From the NCBI RefSeq assembly GCF_014306625.1, contig NZ_JACRYL010000019.1, positions 2,867-66,866 of the forward strand: 64,000 nt of DNA, written 5' to 3'. Every line of letters begins with the position of its first letter. The first letter of the stretch is position 1. Origin of the DNA: Pedobacter fastidiosus. GTDB lineage: Bacteria; Bacteroidota; Bacteroidia; Sphingobacteriales; Sphingobacteriaceae. Below are positions 44,997 to 53,980 of the stretch, in pieces. A program made the translations under genes and the position numbers. The notes beneath the pieces were generated by a model. That model searched no databases and was not told the DNA's origin. It saw only the letters and a program-made list of their open reading frames with translations.

Positions 44997-45221
44997 TCAT
45001 TTTTTATTTCTTTCAGGAGTTACAAATATTTCTGCAAGAAATTTTTCTTTTAGGTTCTTTTGTTTCTTGAGATATGGGGCCGGAAAATGTAACCTATGTA
45101 TGTCATTCACTTTCCGGCTTAGTTCCCGAATTTCATGCAATAGTTCTTGATAACTTACATTCTCGATTTCCTGTTTTTTAGCTGGCGTTTCGAACGCTTG
45201 ATTTTCGGTTTGATTTTTCAT
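44997..45221 (-). CDS. Small hypothetical coiled-coil-like protein
   Basis: 74 residues, converging on the integrase 3 bases from its stop. Charged and helical ('YQELLHEIRELSRKVNDIHRLHF'), with a basic C-terminus. A role in recombination directionality is conceivable from the position but nothing in the sequence shows it. The 256 bases between it and the beta-lactamase gene hold no gene. Confidence 0.4.
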   Translation of the reverse strand: MKNQTENQAFETPAKKQEIENVSYQELLHEIRELSRKVNDIHRLHFPAPYLKKQKNLKEKFLAEIFVTPERNKK

Positions 45222-45477
45222 AACAATTTTTTGATATCCAAAATAGGTGATATGAAAGAATAAGCTTAAGCCTCCCTAACGGCATTCCGAATGTTTTTGA
45301 TATAGGCGCGGCCCTTAAATATGCTAATACTTTAAAAAATTTTAGTTGTCCTCTTGTAGCAAAGCTAAACAATTAATTTGCCAGCAATTATTCAATTTCT
45401 GATTAGGAATTCGGATCCGCTAATGACGGTATGGTCATCTTCTTAACATGTTTTATCAAAACTTGTAAGCTATTAAA

Positions 45478-46368
45478 CTATTTACTTTTAATTTTTTTAT
45501 CGAACTGTACCTGAAGCTCGGCAATAGTTTTTTGAAATCCCTCCAGATCTATAAATGCCGCTGGGTTATATCCGTCGCCAGGTTGATGCTTCTGGTGAAG
45601 TTTAAATTGGCTAGCATGAGAAGCTAACCAGATGTCGAATTTAAGCGATTTCATCTTCTTTAAGGTATAGCCAAAATCTTTTTCAATATTTGGATAGTTG
45701 CTAACCCCGGAGAATTTTTTTTCAGTTACGATGGTAGGCATGTTGGCAATGAGGACTTTGTAGATCTTTTTTCCATCTTTTACATCCATTATGAAGCTGC
45801 AGGATCCTTTAGTGTGTCCCGGATGGTCTAGCATGGTTATATTGGTTCCTCCAAGGCTAATTAGGTCATGGTCTTTAATTATCACATCCGGGATTAAAGA
45901 CTGGTAGGTGCTTTTTCCATTTCCAATCGCATAATCAGAGGCGCCACCATCCCTTAATACCTGCTCATCATTTTTATTAATTAATACGCTTGCCTTTGTC
46001 TTATTCTTCAAAGCAGCCATCGCACCCATATGGTCATAGTGGGCCTGGGTAGTGAGTATAATTTTGGTGTCAGCCAATCTAAATCCTAGAGCTTTTATGC
46101 TATTTTCTATTAAAACTCCTGAATTTGCAAGTCCCGTATTTATTAAAATATTGCCTTTAGGTGTTACAATTAGATAACAGGCAAGATCGTAAGTTCCAAC
46201 ATAATAAAGATTTCCCACTATGCGAAATGGGGGATAAGGCTTCGACCATTCCTCAGGGGTATCTTTAGGTTCTTGAACTGCCTGTGCCTTACTGTAATAG
46301 CTAAAAAAGACTAGTGAGATAACTAACATCAAATTTTTAGCGGCACTTTTATTTAGAAAAGGGATCAT
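45478..46368 (-). CDS. Subclass B3 metallo-beta-lactamase, GOB-like
   Basis: 296 residues with signal peptide (~1-29, YYSKAQA). Zinc ligands: Q108, H110, D112, H113 in 'LTTQAHYDHMGAM', H185 in 'DHPGHTKGSCSF' and H251 in 'LASHASQFKLHQKH'. A Gln in place of the first His is the hallmark of GOB enzymes of Elizabethkingia, and long segments ('PFRIVGNLYYVGTYDLACYL', 'VLIANMP', 'SHASQF') read like GOB. B3 enzymes hydrolyse penicillins, cephalosporins and carbapenems in the periplasm; activity here is inferred. Complete, no frameshift. Pedobacter carries related B3 enzymes, so intra-family origin is possible, but this copy is inside the island. Confidence 0.9.
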   Translation of the reverse strand: MIPFLNKSAAKNLMLVISLVFFSYYSKAQAVQEPKDTPEEWSKPYPPFRIVGNLYYVGTYDLACYLIVTPKGNILINTGLANSGVLIENSIKALGFRLADTKIILTTQAHYDHMGAMAALKNKTKASVLINKNDEQVLRDGGASDYAIGNGKSTYQSLIPDVIIKDHDLISLGGTNITMLDHPGHTKGSCSFIMDVKDGKKIYKVLIANMPTIVTEKKFSGVSNYPNIEKDFGYTLKKMKSLKFDIWLASHASQFKLHQKHQPGDGYNPAAFIDLEGFQKTIAELQVQFDKKIKSK

Positions 46369-46902
46369 TTGCGAATATAGGCATTTGCACTAGTTCTAGC
46401 TACATCTACCAGACTTCTACTGTGTTTCTTTCAGGAAAGGAGAACTGCAATAAATCTATGAGAAAAAATTATAAAATTTTGATAATCAGGTGTATCAATA
46501 ATAACTTTTTATCAGGTCCTGCCAAAATTTACAGTTGGATAGGATTGAGTAAGAATGCTGTAAATATTACCGGATAGGATTAATATTTGTTTTGCTACGC
46601 TCGTAATTGTGTTATTTATCCTTTATATCTTTAGGTAGCAAAATTTAAAATCAAATGCTTTTTATTTTTAAATGTATATCAGCCTAAATTTAGATTTCTG
46701 CTAAGGATCATTTTCAAATGAGGCCATCAAAAGCATGTATGTATTCTAGGCTTGCCTTGCTATCAAATTTGATTTTAATTACTGATTGTCTATTTTATAA
46801 TGTTTAGCATATTGACAGTAATATCAATATTTGGAAATCAACAAACTGCGTCAAAATAATAGACTTAAACTTCTATGAGCGTGAAATTCGTGCATCATAA
46901 TT
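46369..46902. other. Intergenic region in the island, nothing recognised
   Basis: 534 AT-rich bases between two minus-strand genes. Must hold the beta-lactamase promoter; I see no clear consensus promoter, hairpin or gene remnant. Two GGATAGGATT words occur 40 bases apart (46538-46547 and 46572-46581). Confidence 0.3.
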
Positions 46903-47079
46903 TTATCGCTTCACATAAAACTTCTTATGGCATCCATAACATTTGAAACGCTTGATCGGAATCATTGGCAAAAGTCTTTTGAAAAGGAAGCTTCTGGGAC
47001 ATCTAACTGTCTCCCTATTTTTGCATTTCGGGCATTCTGGTCCAGCTGCATTGGAAACGCCTTCAATTGTTGAATTCAT
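46903..47079 (-). CDS. Small zinc-ribbon protein
   Basis: 58 residues from the start at 47079 (MNSTIEGVSN); a longer start at 47136 adds only a hydrophobic leader-like tail. Two CxxC pairs, 'ECPKCKNRE' and 'CYGCHKKF', separated by a basic Phe/Arg/Pro-rich stretch, form a treble-clef or zinc-ribbon. Nucleic-acid binding is plausible. No partner gene; function unknown. Confidence 0.55.
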   Translation of the reverse strand: MNSTIEGVSNAAGPECPKCKNRETVRCPRSFLFKRLLPMIPIKRFKCYGCHKKFYVKR

Positions 47080-47259
47080 AATCTTATTATTAAACAATAA
47101 ATACTGATTGGTTATGATGAGAATAGAACAGCTCAAACGTACAAAAACTTTTTGTGTATAGCTAAAAGGTGTAATGAAAGAAAGTTTCTCATTGGGAAAG
47201 CAAGGCGCTGTTATTAAGATTGTACACCAAGTAAAGACTTGTTTTAATAATAGAAGATC

Positions 47260-47595
47260 CTATTTGCCAGGATATTCATATAAATTATCAACTCCCCAAT
47301 TATAAAAGTCATTTATTATCGGCTCTAGCTTTTTACCTTTTTCTGTTAGACTATATTCTACAGTTGGTGGAACAGTAGCAAATACTTTTCTACTAATAAT
47401 TTTGTATTCTGCGAGATTCTTCAACTCTTTAACCAACATCCTTGTATTAATATGTGGAACTGTCCGTTGCAATTCATTAAAACGTTTCTTTCCAGAAAAC
47501 AGGATATAAATGATCGACATTGACCATTTTCCACCTATTATTTTCAGAATTTCCTGAAAAGCACACTGCTCTTCATAATTATTTATTTTATTCAT
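47260..47595 (-). CDS. HxlR-family transcriptional regulator
   Basis: 111 residues. Winged-helix HxlR signature: 'CAFQEILKIIGGKWSMSIIYIL', 'GKKRFNELQRTVPHINTRMLVKELKNL' (in two pieces) and 'VEYSLTEKGKKLEPII'. A Cys near the N-terminus (residue 11) is typical of redox/electrophile-sensing members such as YodB and HypR. Divergent from an SDR gene 121 bp away with a palindromic operator between, so it most likely represses that gene. Confidence 0.85.
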   Translation of the reverse strand: MNKINNYEEQCAFQEILKIIGGKWSMSIIYILFSGKKRFNELQRTVPHINTRMLVKELKNLAEYKIISRKVFATVPPTVEYSLTEKGKKLEPIINDFYNWGVDNLYEYPGK

Positions 47596-47658
47596 CTTTA
47601 TAACTGACTATCATTCAGCAAAGCTTTACTTTCTGGTATTACTTCACATTTGTGTAGC

Positions 47659-47672
47659 TACTTTCAAAAGTA
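47659..47672. promoter_or_regulatory. Putative HxlR operator (TACTTTCAAAAGTA)
   Basis: 14-base palindrome of TACT-N6-AGTA type, like HxlR/YodB-family operators. Its AAAGTAAAG half (47667-47675) is matched by an inverted CTTTACTTT at 47624-47632. It overlaps the expected -33 region of the SDR promoter. Confidence 0.55.
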
Positions 47673-47684
47673 AAGTATTAAGAC

Positions 47685-47692
47685 TAATTTTG
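47685..47692 (+). promoter_or_regulatory. -7 promoter element (TAATTTTG) of the SDR gene
   Basis: Exact TAnnTTTG match 24 bases before the ATG at 47717; TTTC (47662-47665) lies exactly 19 bases upstream, inside the operator palindrome. Confidence 0.55.
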
Positions 47693-47716
47693 AAAATAAT
47701 TCTTAAATCAATTTTT

Positions 47717-48493
47717 ATGATCAACTCATTAGATGGAAAGATCGCACTGATTACAGGCGGTACAAAAGGCATAGGCAAAGCTATTGCAGATAAATTAAGT
47801 AATGCTGGCGCAACAGTTATCATCACCGCTCGTAAAAAGCCTGAAGAAAACCCGAACGGGCATTACTTCATTGGGGCCGACCTTGCAAAAGCAGAGAGTG
47901 CGAAAATAATATCAGAAAAAATTATTGAAAAATATGGAAAAGTAGATATTATAGTGAATAATGCAGGAGCCAATCTAACTCCAAGCGGTGGGTATGGATC
48001 GCTTACAGATGAGGATTGGGATAATGAATTGCAATTGAATTTAATGTCGGCTGTACGTATAAATAAAGCACTACTTCCTTTGATGATTGAAAAGAAAACT
48101 GGAGTAATTATAAATGTATCAATGAATCCTGCGATACAACCTATATGGGAAATGACTATGGCGTATTCTGCGGCAAAAGCAGCATTAAATGCATATAGTA
48201 AAGCCTTGGCATCAGAATTGGCAAGTAAAGGGATTCGGGTAAATACAGTGTCCCCTGGACTAGTTAAAACTCCGCAAATGCATCAGGCTATGCAAAATAT
48301 GTCGAGATCATTAAATATTACACTGGAGCAAGCGACACAATCAGTAATGGATAAACTGGGTGGAGTTCCACTAGGAAGGCCTGCCGAGCCTGAAGAGATT
48401 GGCGACTTGGTGAGATTTCTTGTTTCCAATGAGGCAAGTTATATTACAGGAGCTATCTATCAAATTGATGGAGGTTCTATGGCTGTGGTTTAG
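47717..48493 (+). CDS. Short-chain dehydrogenase/reductase (HxlR-controlled)
   Basis: 258 residues from the start at 47717 (MINSLDGKIALITGG); a start at 47690 adds nine residues upstream of the promoter-proximal region and would overlap the -7 element. Rossmann motif 'GGTKGIGKAIA', 'DIIVNNAGANL', catalytic Y-x-x-x-K in 'YSAAKAALNAY' and C-terminal 'YITGAIYQIDGGSMAV'. Classical FabG-like SDR using NADP(H). HxlR-SDR pairs often respond to electrophiles or quinones; the substrate is not known. Confidence 0.85.
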   Translation: MINSLDGKIALITGGTKGIGKAIADKLSNAGATVIITARKKPEENPNGHYFIGADLAKAESAKIISEKIIEKYGKVDIIVNNAGANLTPSGGYGSLTDEDWDNELQLNLMSAVRINKALLPLMIEKKTGVIINVSMNPAIQPIWEMTMAYSAAKAALNAYSKALASELASKGIRVNTVSPGLVKTPQMHQAMQNMSRSLNITLEQATQSVMDKLGGVPLGRPAEPEEIGDLVRFLVSNEASYITGAIYQIDGGSMAVV

Positions 48494-48649
48494 GTATTCT
48501 ATTAATCTTTCGCTTAAAATAAAGATTTGCTGTCATTTTGTATTTTCTACCAAGAAAAGAAGAAATGTCTTTTATATAAAAATAGTCAAGTGGAATATGC
48601 CCCTTGCAGCATTCAATATCGATGGCAAACAAAAACCTTAAATAAAACA

Positions 48650-48960
48650 ATAGACAAAGCCGCTGGCACTAGTAGGATGTTCAATAGATAAGATATAGGA
48701 AGTGAGTGGTATTATGGTGATGATATTACCTCGATGGTATAGGAAATGTAGGAATCAGAATGCTCAATCTAGCTGAAAGGCTTGCCGTAAATGACAATAT
48801 CCGTGCAGAGGAGATCAAGGTAGAAGTAGTGGATTGGCCAGACTACGTATTCAAAAAGGACTATTAACTTCTTACCCTAGATAACCTAAGGTTAATTATT
48901 GCTGCAAATATCCACTTACATGGGCCTCTTTCAGCAGAAATTTACAATTGGATGGCTTAA
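48650..48960 (+). pseudogene. Remnant of a tail-fibre/GNVGIG-type Bacteroidota surface protein
   Basis: Reading from 48736, 'GIGNVGIRMLNLAERLAVND', 'NIRAEEIKVEVVDWPDYVFKKDY', a TAA stop, then in the same frame 'LLTLDNLRLIIAANIHLHGP' and 'LSAEI' recall the common pattern GNVGIGT...GxIRAxEIKVE...DYVFxxDYxLLTLxEVExFIxxNxHLPxxPSA. Just upstream, 'WYYGDDITSM' continues it in another frame (frameshift near 48735). So the piece has one frameshift and one stop and lacks both ends. Confidence 0.65.
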
Positions 48961-49830
48961 TTAAGGTGAAATGAATCAAAATCAGCAGGGAACAATCAAG
49001 GCTAAGCAATCGAACTCTAGAGAAAACGGAGGTGTGCAGTTGATATATTGATTAACACGAGATAAGTAAAATAAAAAATGAGACAAACAGTGGGAAAACT
49101 GATTAATCTCATGAGGTGCTCCTAACAAGACGGGGTACGAACTTTTTTATCGAAGATTTGATGCGAATTGCTGATTTGAAAATTGGTAAAAATAGCGCGA
49201 AAAAATAATCTCAGATTTTAAAATTTGATATATTATTAAATCGTCATTAACTTACCTCTGAAAGAAAAATAAAATGAAGTAGTTAATCCCTTCGTTTTTT
49301 GAGACAGTTAAATTTTTACACATCTAAGGATTGAAAAACTAATTATTTGATTACAGCTTTAATCTTGTAGAATAACACTAACCGTAACAAATAGGTAACG
49401 GTGGAAACTTTAGGGTCATGAAATATTGTACCGTGCTTAACTCGGGATGCATTTCATGTATTACAATGCGATGAGGCTAGAAGACTTAGAATCTTTTAGT
49501 CACCGTTCGATTCCGGTGTAGTGTACGTATCTGATTTTTGTCCGATTTTCGAAAGGATGGTTCTAAAAAGAGCAACCATTTCTCATTAAGAATCAGCGAC
49601 CAGGCTGATGGAAGGGCTTTTTTGCGCGCGGCTCTTGCGGCGCCAAATTGGAAGATTCGCTAATAGCAGCAGTTTAATTTGTTGAAAATAGCTATGCGAT
49701 AGTCGTAAGCCTGGAAGATACCCTTGCACCGCTTACCTTACATGCAGCACTCCTCCGCAGAGCTGCTGATGTGGAAAGTTTTTTGAGATGAGGTTGAAGG
49801 GATGTTTTATCTTTAGCTAAAAATCTGAGC
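48961..49830. other. Gene-poor stretch in the island
   Basis: 870 bases without a convincing gene. A tRNA-like T-arm (CACCG-TTCGATTC-CGGTG near 49502-49519) does not belong to a complete tRNA. A 34-codon open stretch just before the KAP gene (49688-49788) has no recognisable homologue. The sequence becomes more GC-rich from about 49.6 kb, which probably marks the junction to the KAP module. Confidence 0.35.
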
Positions 49831-52350
49831 TTGAAATTAAACCGCTATACTTTACCTGTCATTGTTGCTTCACTCTTTGCAGCTTTGTTGTTCTTTTTCC
49901 GATTACCGGTGAGCCGTCTGCTAGATATAATACTGGTGAGGCCGTTGTTCGCTGATGTTAAAGACGGTGTATGGACTGACCTGGTCCTGTATGCCGTTTT
50001 ACTGGTGTTGGCATATTGGACGGCGAAAAGCCAGACACGTACTTTTCTGTACCGGTTGGTTTTGTATGGCCTGATCTTTTATGGGTTCCAACGCGTTAAT
50101 AGTTATTGGGTGTTTTACAGGCTGTCCACTTTTGATGAACTTGTTTATTGGGATTTGTTCGCTGTTACATTGTTGCTGTTAGTACCGTTGAGTTATGTTT
50201 TAAGAGAAAAAAGCAACGATAGTGCTACAGGAAACAATGAAGGTTTTATAGAGGATAATGCAGTTACCGATGTGGAGGATGATCATTTCAGGCGAAGTAT
50301 TGCAGCTAAGGAAATTGCACGACTGATTTTGTTGACCCGTAACAATAAGTCCTTTGCAATAGGTATTCTTGGGGAATACGGCAGTGGCAAGACTTCTTTT
50401 TTAAACCTCATACACAGTGAATTGAGCGGGAATGATGTGCTGAAGATTGCTTTTGACCCCTGGAGTGCCGGCAGTCCTGAAACCATACGGCGCGAGTTTT
50501 TCGATTTGTTGGCCAGCAAGGTTGCCGAAGTTGATTTGAGCGTGTCGTCGCTTATTTATAGCTATGGGCGCAGGTTGGCGGGCTTTGATGCACGTTCGCT
50601 TTCCTGGCTGAACTGGCTGGGCTTTTTGGGCAACAAGGGTTCTGTCCAGAGTTCCGGGGAGTACCAGCGGATCAACGAAATACTCAGGGCGACCGGACGC
50701 AAGATCGTGATCACGATCGATGATCTTGACCGTCTGCACCCAGTTGAAATTATGGAGGTACTGAAGCTCATCCGTAATACCGCGAATTTTTCAAACGTGT
50801 TCTATCTGGTCGGGTACGATAAGGGCTATGTGCAGGGGGCGATCAAAGCCTTGAATGAGGCCGGTAGTTTGGATTACCTCGACAAGATTTTTCAATTAGA
50901 AATACCTTTGCCAAAGCGCGAGGAAGACGACCTGCTGGTCACCCTACAGGCACGGCTGAAAGAAATGGTAACGCCCGAACACTATGCGGTTTTTGAAAAT
51001 ATCATGATCCCTAATGGTTTCCGCAGTCGTTACGAAAAAGCCTACAGCGGTGTGTTGCGCCAGGGGCGCGATGTAGTGCGTTTTATCAATGGGTTCAAGA
51101 TTATTTACAAACTGATCGGCGAAGAAGTGGATTTTGAATGTCTGGTGCTATTGGAACTGATCAAGTTCCGTTTTCCAGCTATTTACGAACTGATATATGC
51201 GCAGCATGATGTCTTTCTCTACGAACAGCCTTTGCGTTCAAGCCACCAGCAATATTATTCCCCGGTGATGGTAAAGGATGAAGGATCAACGAAGCGTTCC
51301 GATGAGATTTCCTTGTTTAAAACGCATATTGAAAAACTAGGCTGGCTATCTCCTGAAGAGGTGTCGCTTTTGGATGGGCTGTTCATGGCGTTGTTCAAGG
51401 GCAGCCTTTATCATCATCCCGATTCCAAGAACTCGATATCGTATCCGTTATATTTCGAGATCTATTTCCGGTACAGGCTGTCCCAGCGTGACCTTTCCGA
51501 TAAGGATTTTAAAGCCGCATTGGCTTCTGGACACATGCGGGAATATATGGACTATTGCGCTAGTCACGGTCTGCACAAGGAATTAATGGTTAGGTTGATG
51601 CAGGAAGACATTAATAAAGACAGGCGGCATTTCGAGCAGATCATCCGCTGGATATTTGCTTTCGGAAGGACATACGTGCAAAAGGAAAGCAAGTTTAGTT
51701 TTGATTATGAAGCACTGGTCGATAAGATCTATAATTACCACAACCACACTACCGATAAATTGTACAAAAAAGATATTGATGCATATAAACGGTTCATCGA
51801 TCATCTATTCGGGGCGGCAATTGCGCCGTTCCTTTTCGAAAATGAGCTTCTCTACCACGTTAAGAAAAAGGGCGAGGGTTTTGTACTTTCCCTTAGCGAA
51901 ATGACGGCTCACCAATATTCTTATTTTACGCAAATGGCCGGTAGCGGGCACGGCCTTAGCGAAGACACACTGTGGCTGTTTTATGGTGCCAGGGAGCATT
52001 ATCGTGTTCCTGCTGATGAAAGAGGCGCCTATTATGAAAAATGGCGTTTCGAGCCTTCATTGGCTGTAAAGATGAAACAGTATCTTGCTGATAAAGACCC
52101 GAAGGAGTTTTTGAAGTTCAGCATACAACAGGACATGCGTGATCGTTCGCAGGCTTTTATACACAGGGAGGTGATGGAGATGTTTGATGCGCCATCCGAA
52201 TACCGCAGTTTGGTGGCGGAGAATCCGGCGCTGGATGATGAAATACAAAAGGAATACTTAGAACTGTTCGACAAACTGTCGGAAACAAATTTCCAGCAGT
52301 ATACGGAAATAGACCTGAAAACCGAATTGCATAAACCAGAACGTGGGTGA
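49831..52350 (+). CDS. Membrane-anchored KAP-family P-loop NTPase
   Basis: 839 residues from a TTG start (the first in-frame possibility after a stop at 49795 that also leaves the first helix whole). Four hydrophobic helices in residues ~8-125, then the KAP NTPase: Walker A 'GEYGSGKTSFL' at 181-191, 'FDPWSAGS', Walker B 'IVITIDDLDRLHP' at 291-303, and the 'EIMEVLKLIRNTANFSNVFYLVGYDKGYV' segment (in part) typical of KAP. The long C-terminal ~450 residues are helical and unknown. KAP NTPases are named after Kidins220/ARMS and PifA; PifA of the F plasmid excludes phage T7, and QatA of the Qat defence system belongs to this class. GC-rich codons (GGC, CTG, GCC) contrast with neighbours, suggesting separate acquisition. 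Confidence 0.88.
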   Translation: MKLNRYTLPVIVASLFAALLFFFRLPVSRLLDIILVRPLFADVKDGVWTDLVLYAVLLVLAYWTAKSQTRTFLYRLVLYGLIFYGFQRVNSYWVFYRLSTFDELVYWDLFAVTLLLLVPLSYVLREKSNDSATGNNEGFIEDNAVTDVEDDHFRRSIAAKEIARLILLTRNNKSFAIGILGEYGSGKTSFLNLIHSELSGNDVLKIAFDPWSAGSPETIRREFFDLLASKVAEVDLSVSSLIYSYGRRLAGFDARSLSWLNWLGFLGNKGSVQSSGEYQRINEILRATGRKIVITIDDLDRLHPVEIMEVLKLIRNTANFSNVFYLVGYDKGYVQGAIKALNEAGSLDYLDKIFQLEIPLPKREEDDLLVTLQARLKEMVTPEHYAVFENIMIPNGFRSRYEKAYSGVLRQGRDVVRFINGFKIIYKLIGEEVDFECLVLLELIKFRFPAIYELIYAQHDVFLYEQPLRSSHQQYYSPVMVKDEGSTKRSDEISLFKTHIEKLGWLSPEEVSLLDGLFMALFKGSLYHHPDSKNSISYPLYFEIYFRYRLSQRDLSDKDFKAALASGHMREYMDYCASHGLHKELMVRLMQEDINKDRRHFEQIIRWIFAFGRTYVQKESKFSFDYEALVDKIYNYHNHTTDKLYKKDIDAYKRFIDHLFGAAIAPFLFENELLYHVKKKGEGFVLSLSEMTAHQYSYFTQMAGSGHGLSEDTLWLFYGAREHYRVPADERGAYYEKWRFEPSLAVKMKQYLADKDPKEFLKFSIQQDMRDRSQAFIHREVMEMFDAPSEYRSLVAENPALDDEIQKEYLELFDKLSETNFQQYTEIDLKTELHKPERG

Positions 52351-52561
52351 CCCCATTGAAATTTTTGCCTGCTCCGGAAAATATGCGACTGGACGTTGGT
52401 GCACCTGTATTTCGTGCACGGCTAAATATGAACGCTGTTTAGCCAGCAACTAGAAATATTGTATAATATCGAACATGCAGATAAAACATCAGGGTCAAGT
52501 GCCAAATTGCAGACACTGTTTAAAGTGAATTGTGAATAATAATAATAATCTCTTTTAATAT

Positions 52562-53980
52562 ATGACAGATTTTTACGAGGATTTCAAACCGGTTCGTAAC
52601 AGAATAAGACGATTGAATATATTTTCATCGCTGAATATCCTGTTTTCGACGATGAGGTCAAAAAAGCTGGCTATCATACCTGAAGCTGCTGAATTTCTGT
52701 ACATTCATATCCTGATGTACGCGGAGGCTCCGATAACGCCTAAAAACGAAATAGAGATTTGGAATAAGATTTTACCAGAATTATACCAATTTAAAGACCG
52801 AATAACAGCTGCACAGATCGACAAAGACGTTTGGAGGTGGATGCACACCATGGGCTTAAATCAGCTTAAAGCAAGTCATAACTATTATTTCAATCTGGTC
52901 TTCAGATACTACACCATATTCGCAGACCCCAAAATTGCAGAGCACATCGAAGAGCGACTGGGATTGAGTTATAAATCATACTTCGTGTGCGGATTATGGT
53001 TACACTCGGTCTTTCTCGAAAAATTAACCTACCCAAAAACGCATTTTACGCGCAAAGACCACGGCGGCGAAATGGCGCTTGTGCATATGCACAGAACACT
53101 GGAATTGCTGACTATTCCGTTAGAAAAACTGAAATCGGATTTGAAAGCAAGTGTAACTTATGACGACGATATTTTTATCACACAAGGATATCCGCATGTT
53201 ACCCATCCCGTGTTTGAAAATGGCGGTTTGTTATATTGTATGTATCCGGACTATCTCATATTTCAGCTGACTGCCGGCACGTATTATCTTGCTGACATCG
53301 GTAACAATGAGCATCAGCTGGCCAAAGCTTTTGGAGATGGTTTTGAACGATACGTCGGCATCATATTAGATAAAGTCAACGCCCAATACCATTTTTCTGT
53401 CAAGCCCGAAACTGTTTATCAACTGAATAGAAAGCAAGGGCAGTTAAGATCATCGGATTGGATCATCGAAACAGATGAAGCCATAGTTTTTATAGAGTGC
53501 AAGACCAAGAAGCTCAGGCTAAGCTCTAAAAACTTTACGAAGTACCAGGAGACTTTAAATGAGGATTTGCAGCACATGGTGAACGCGGCAGTGCAACTAT
53601 ACAAGGTATACCAGCATTACTCAGACGACCGCATACCCGGCTTGCCCTATGTACCCGATAAGAAGTTTGTGCCACTAGTAGTAACCCTTGAGGATTGGTT
53701 TGCGGGAGGTCCAGATACCGACAAAGTAATCCAAGAAAGGATTGAAGCTGCTTTTATTGAGAAAGGTTTAGATACTTCTCTTTTGAAAAAATATCCTTTT
53801 AAATCATATTCTGTTAATCAACTTGAATTAGACATTCAGCTAATGTTCAGTTGCGGCTTTGTCGAATATTTCAGACGATTGCACAAGGGGGAAATCAGCA
53901 CGGAAGACCGTAAAAGTTTTCCCTACATTGACTACTTTGAGGAGGAATATGAGCGTGAGTTTATAGCGCCATTAAGATGA
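52562..53980 (+). CDS. PD-(D/E)XK-nuclease-like protein beside the KAP NTPase
   Basis: 472 residues. The N-terminal ~250 residues are mostly helical and unrecognised. In the C-terminal part, E262 ('DGFERYVG'), D299 ('RSSDWIIET') and E312-x-K314 ('AIVFIECKTKKL') form the core of a restriction-endonuclease-like fold: acidic residue in helix 1, D before the strand, and E-x-K on the next strand. Following helices ('DLQHMVNAAVQLYKVYQHY') fit. No membrane or signal segment, so it should act in the cytoplasm. It lies 211 bp after the KAP gene on the same strand. Cleavage of foreign DNA is inference; the catalytic triad is by eye. Confidence 0.6.
   Translation: MTDFYEDFKPVRNRIRRLNIFSSLNILFSTMRSKKLAIIPEAAEFLYIHILMYAEAPITPKNEIEIWNKILPELYQFKDRITAAQIDKDVWRWMHTMGLNQLKASHNYYFNLVFRYYTIFADPKIAEHIEERLGLSYKSYFVCGLWLHSVFLEKLTYPKTHFTRKDHGGEMALVHMHRTLELLTIPLEKLKSDLKASVTYDDDIFITQGYPHVTHPVFENGGLLYCMYPDYLIFQLTAGTYYLADIGNNEHQLAKAFGDGFERYVGIILDKVNAQYHFSVKPETVYQLNRKQGQLRSSDWIIETDEAIVFIECKTKKLRLSSKNFTKYQETLNEDLQHMVNAAVQLYKVYQHYSDDRIPGLPYVPDKKFVPLVVTLEDWFAGGPDTDKVIQERIEAAFIEKGLDTSLLKKYPFKSYSVNQLELDIQLMFSCGFVEYFRRLHKGEISTEDRKSFPYIDYFEEEYEREFIAPLR

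Noticed and set aside
45178-45372. 64-codon minus-strand frame
   Set aside because: It overlaps the better 74-codon frame and lacks coding features.
49502-49519. tRNA-like T-arm (CACCG-TTCGATTC-CGGTG)
   Set aside because: The loop is one base too long for a normal T-arm and no matching acceptor, D or anticodon arms are found around it.
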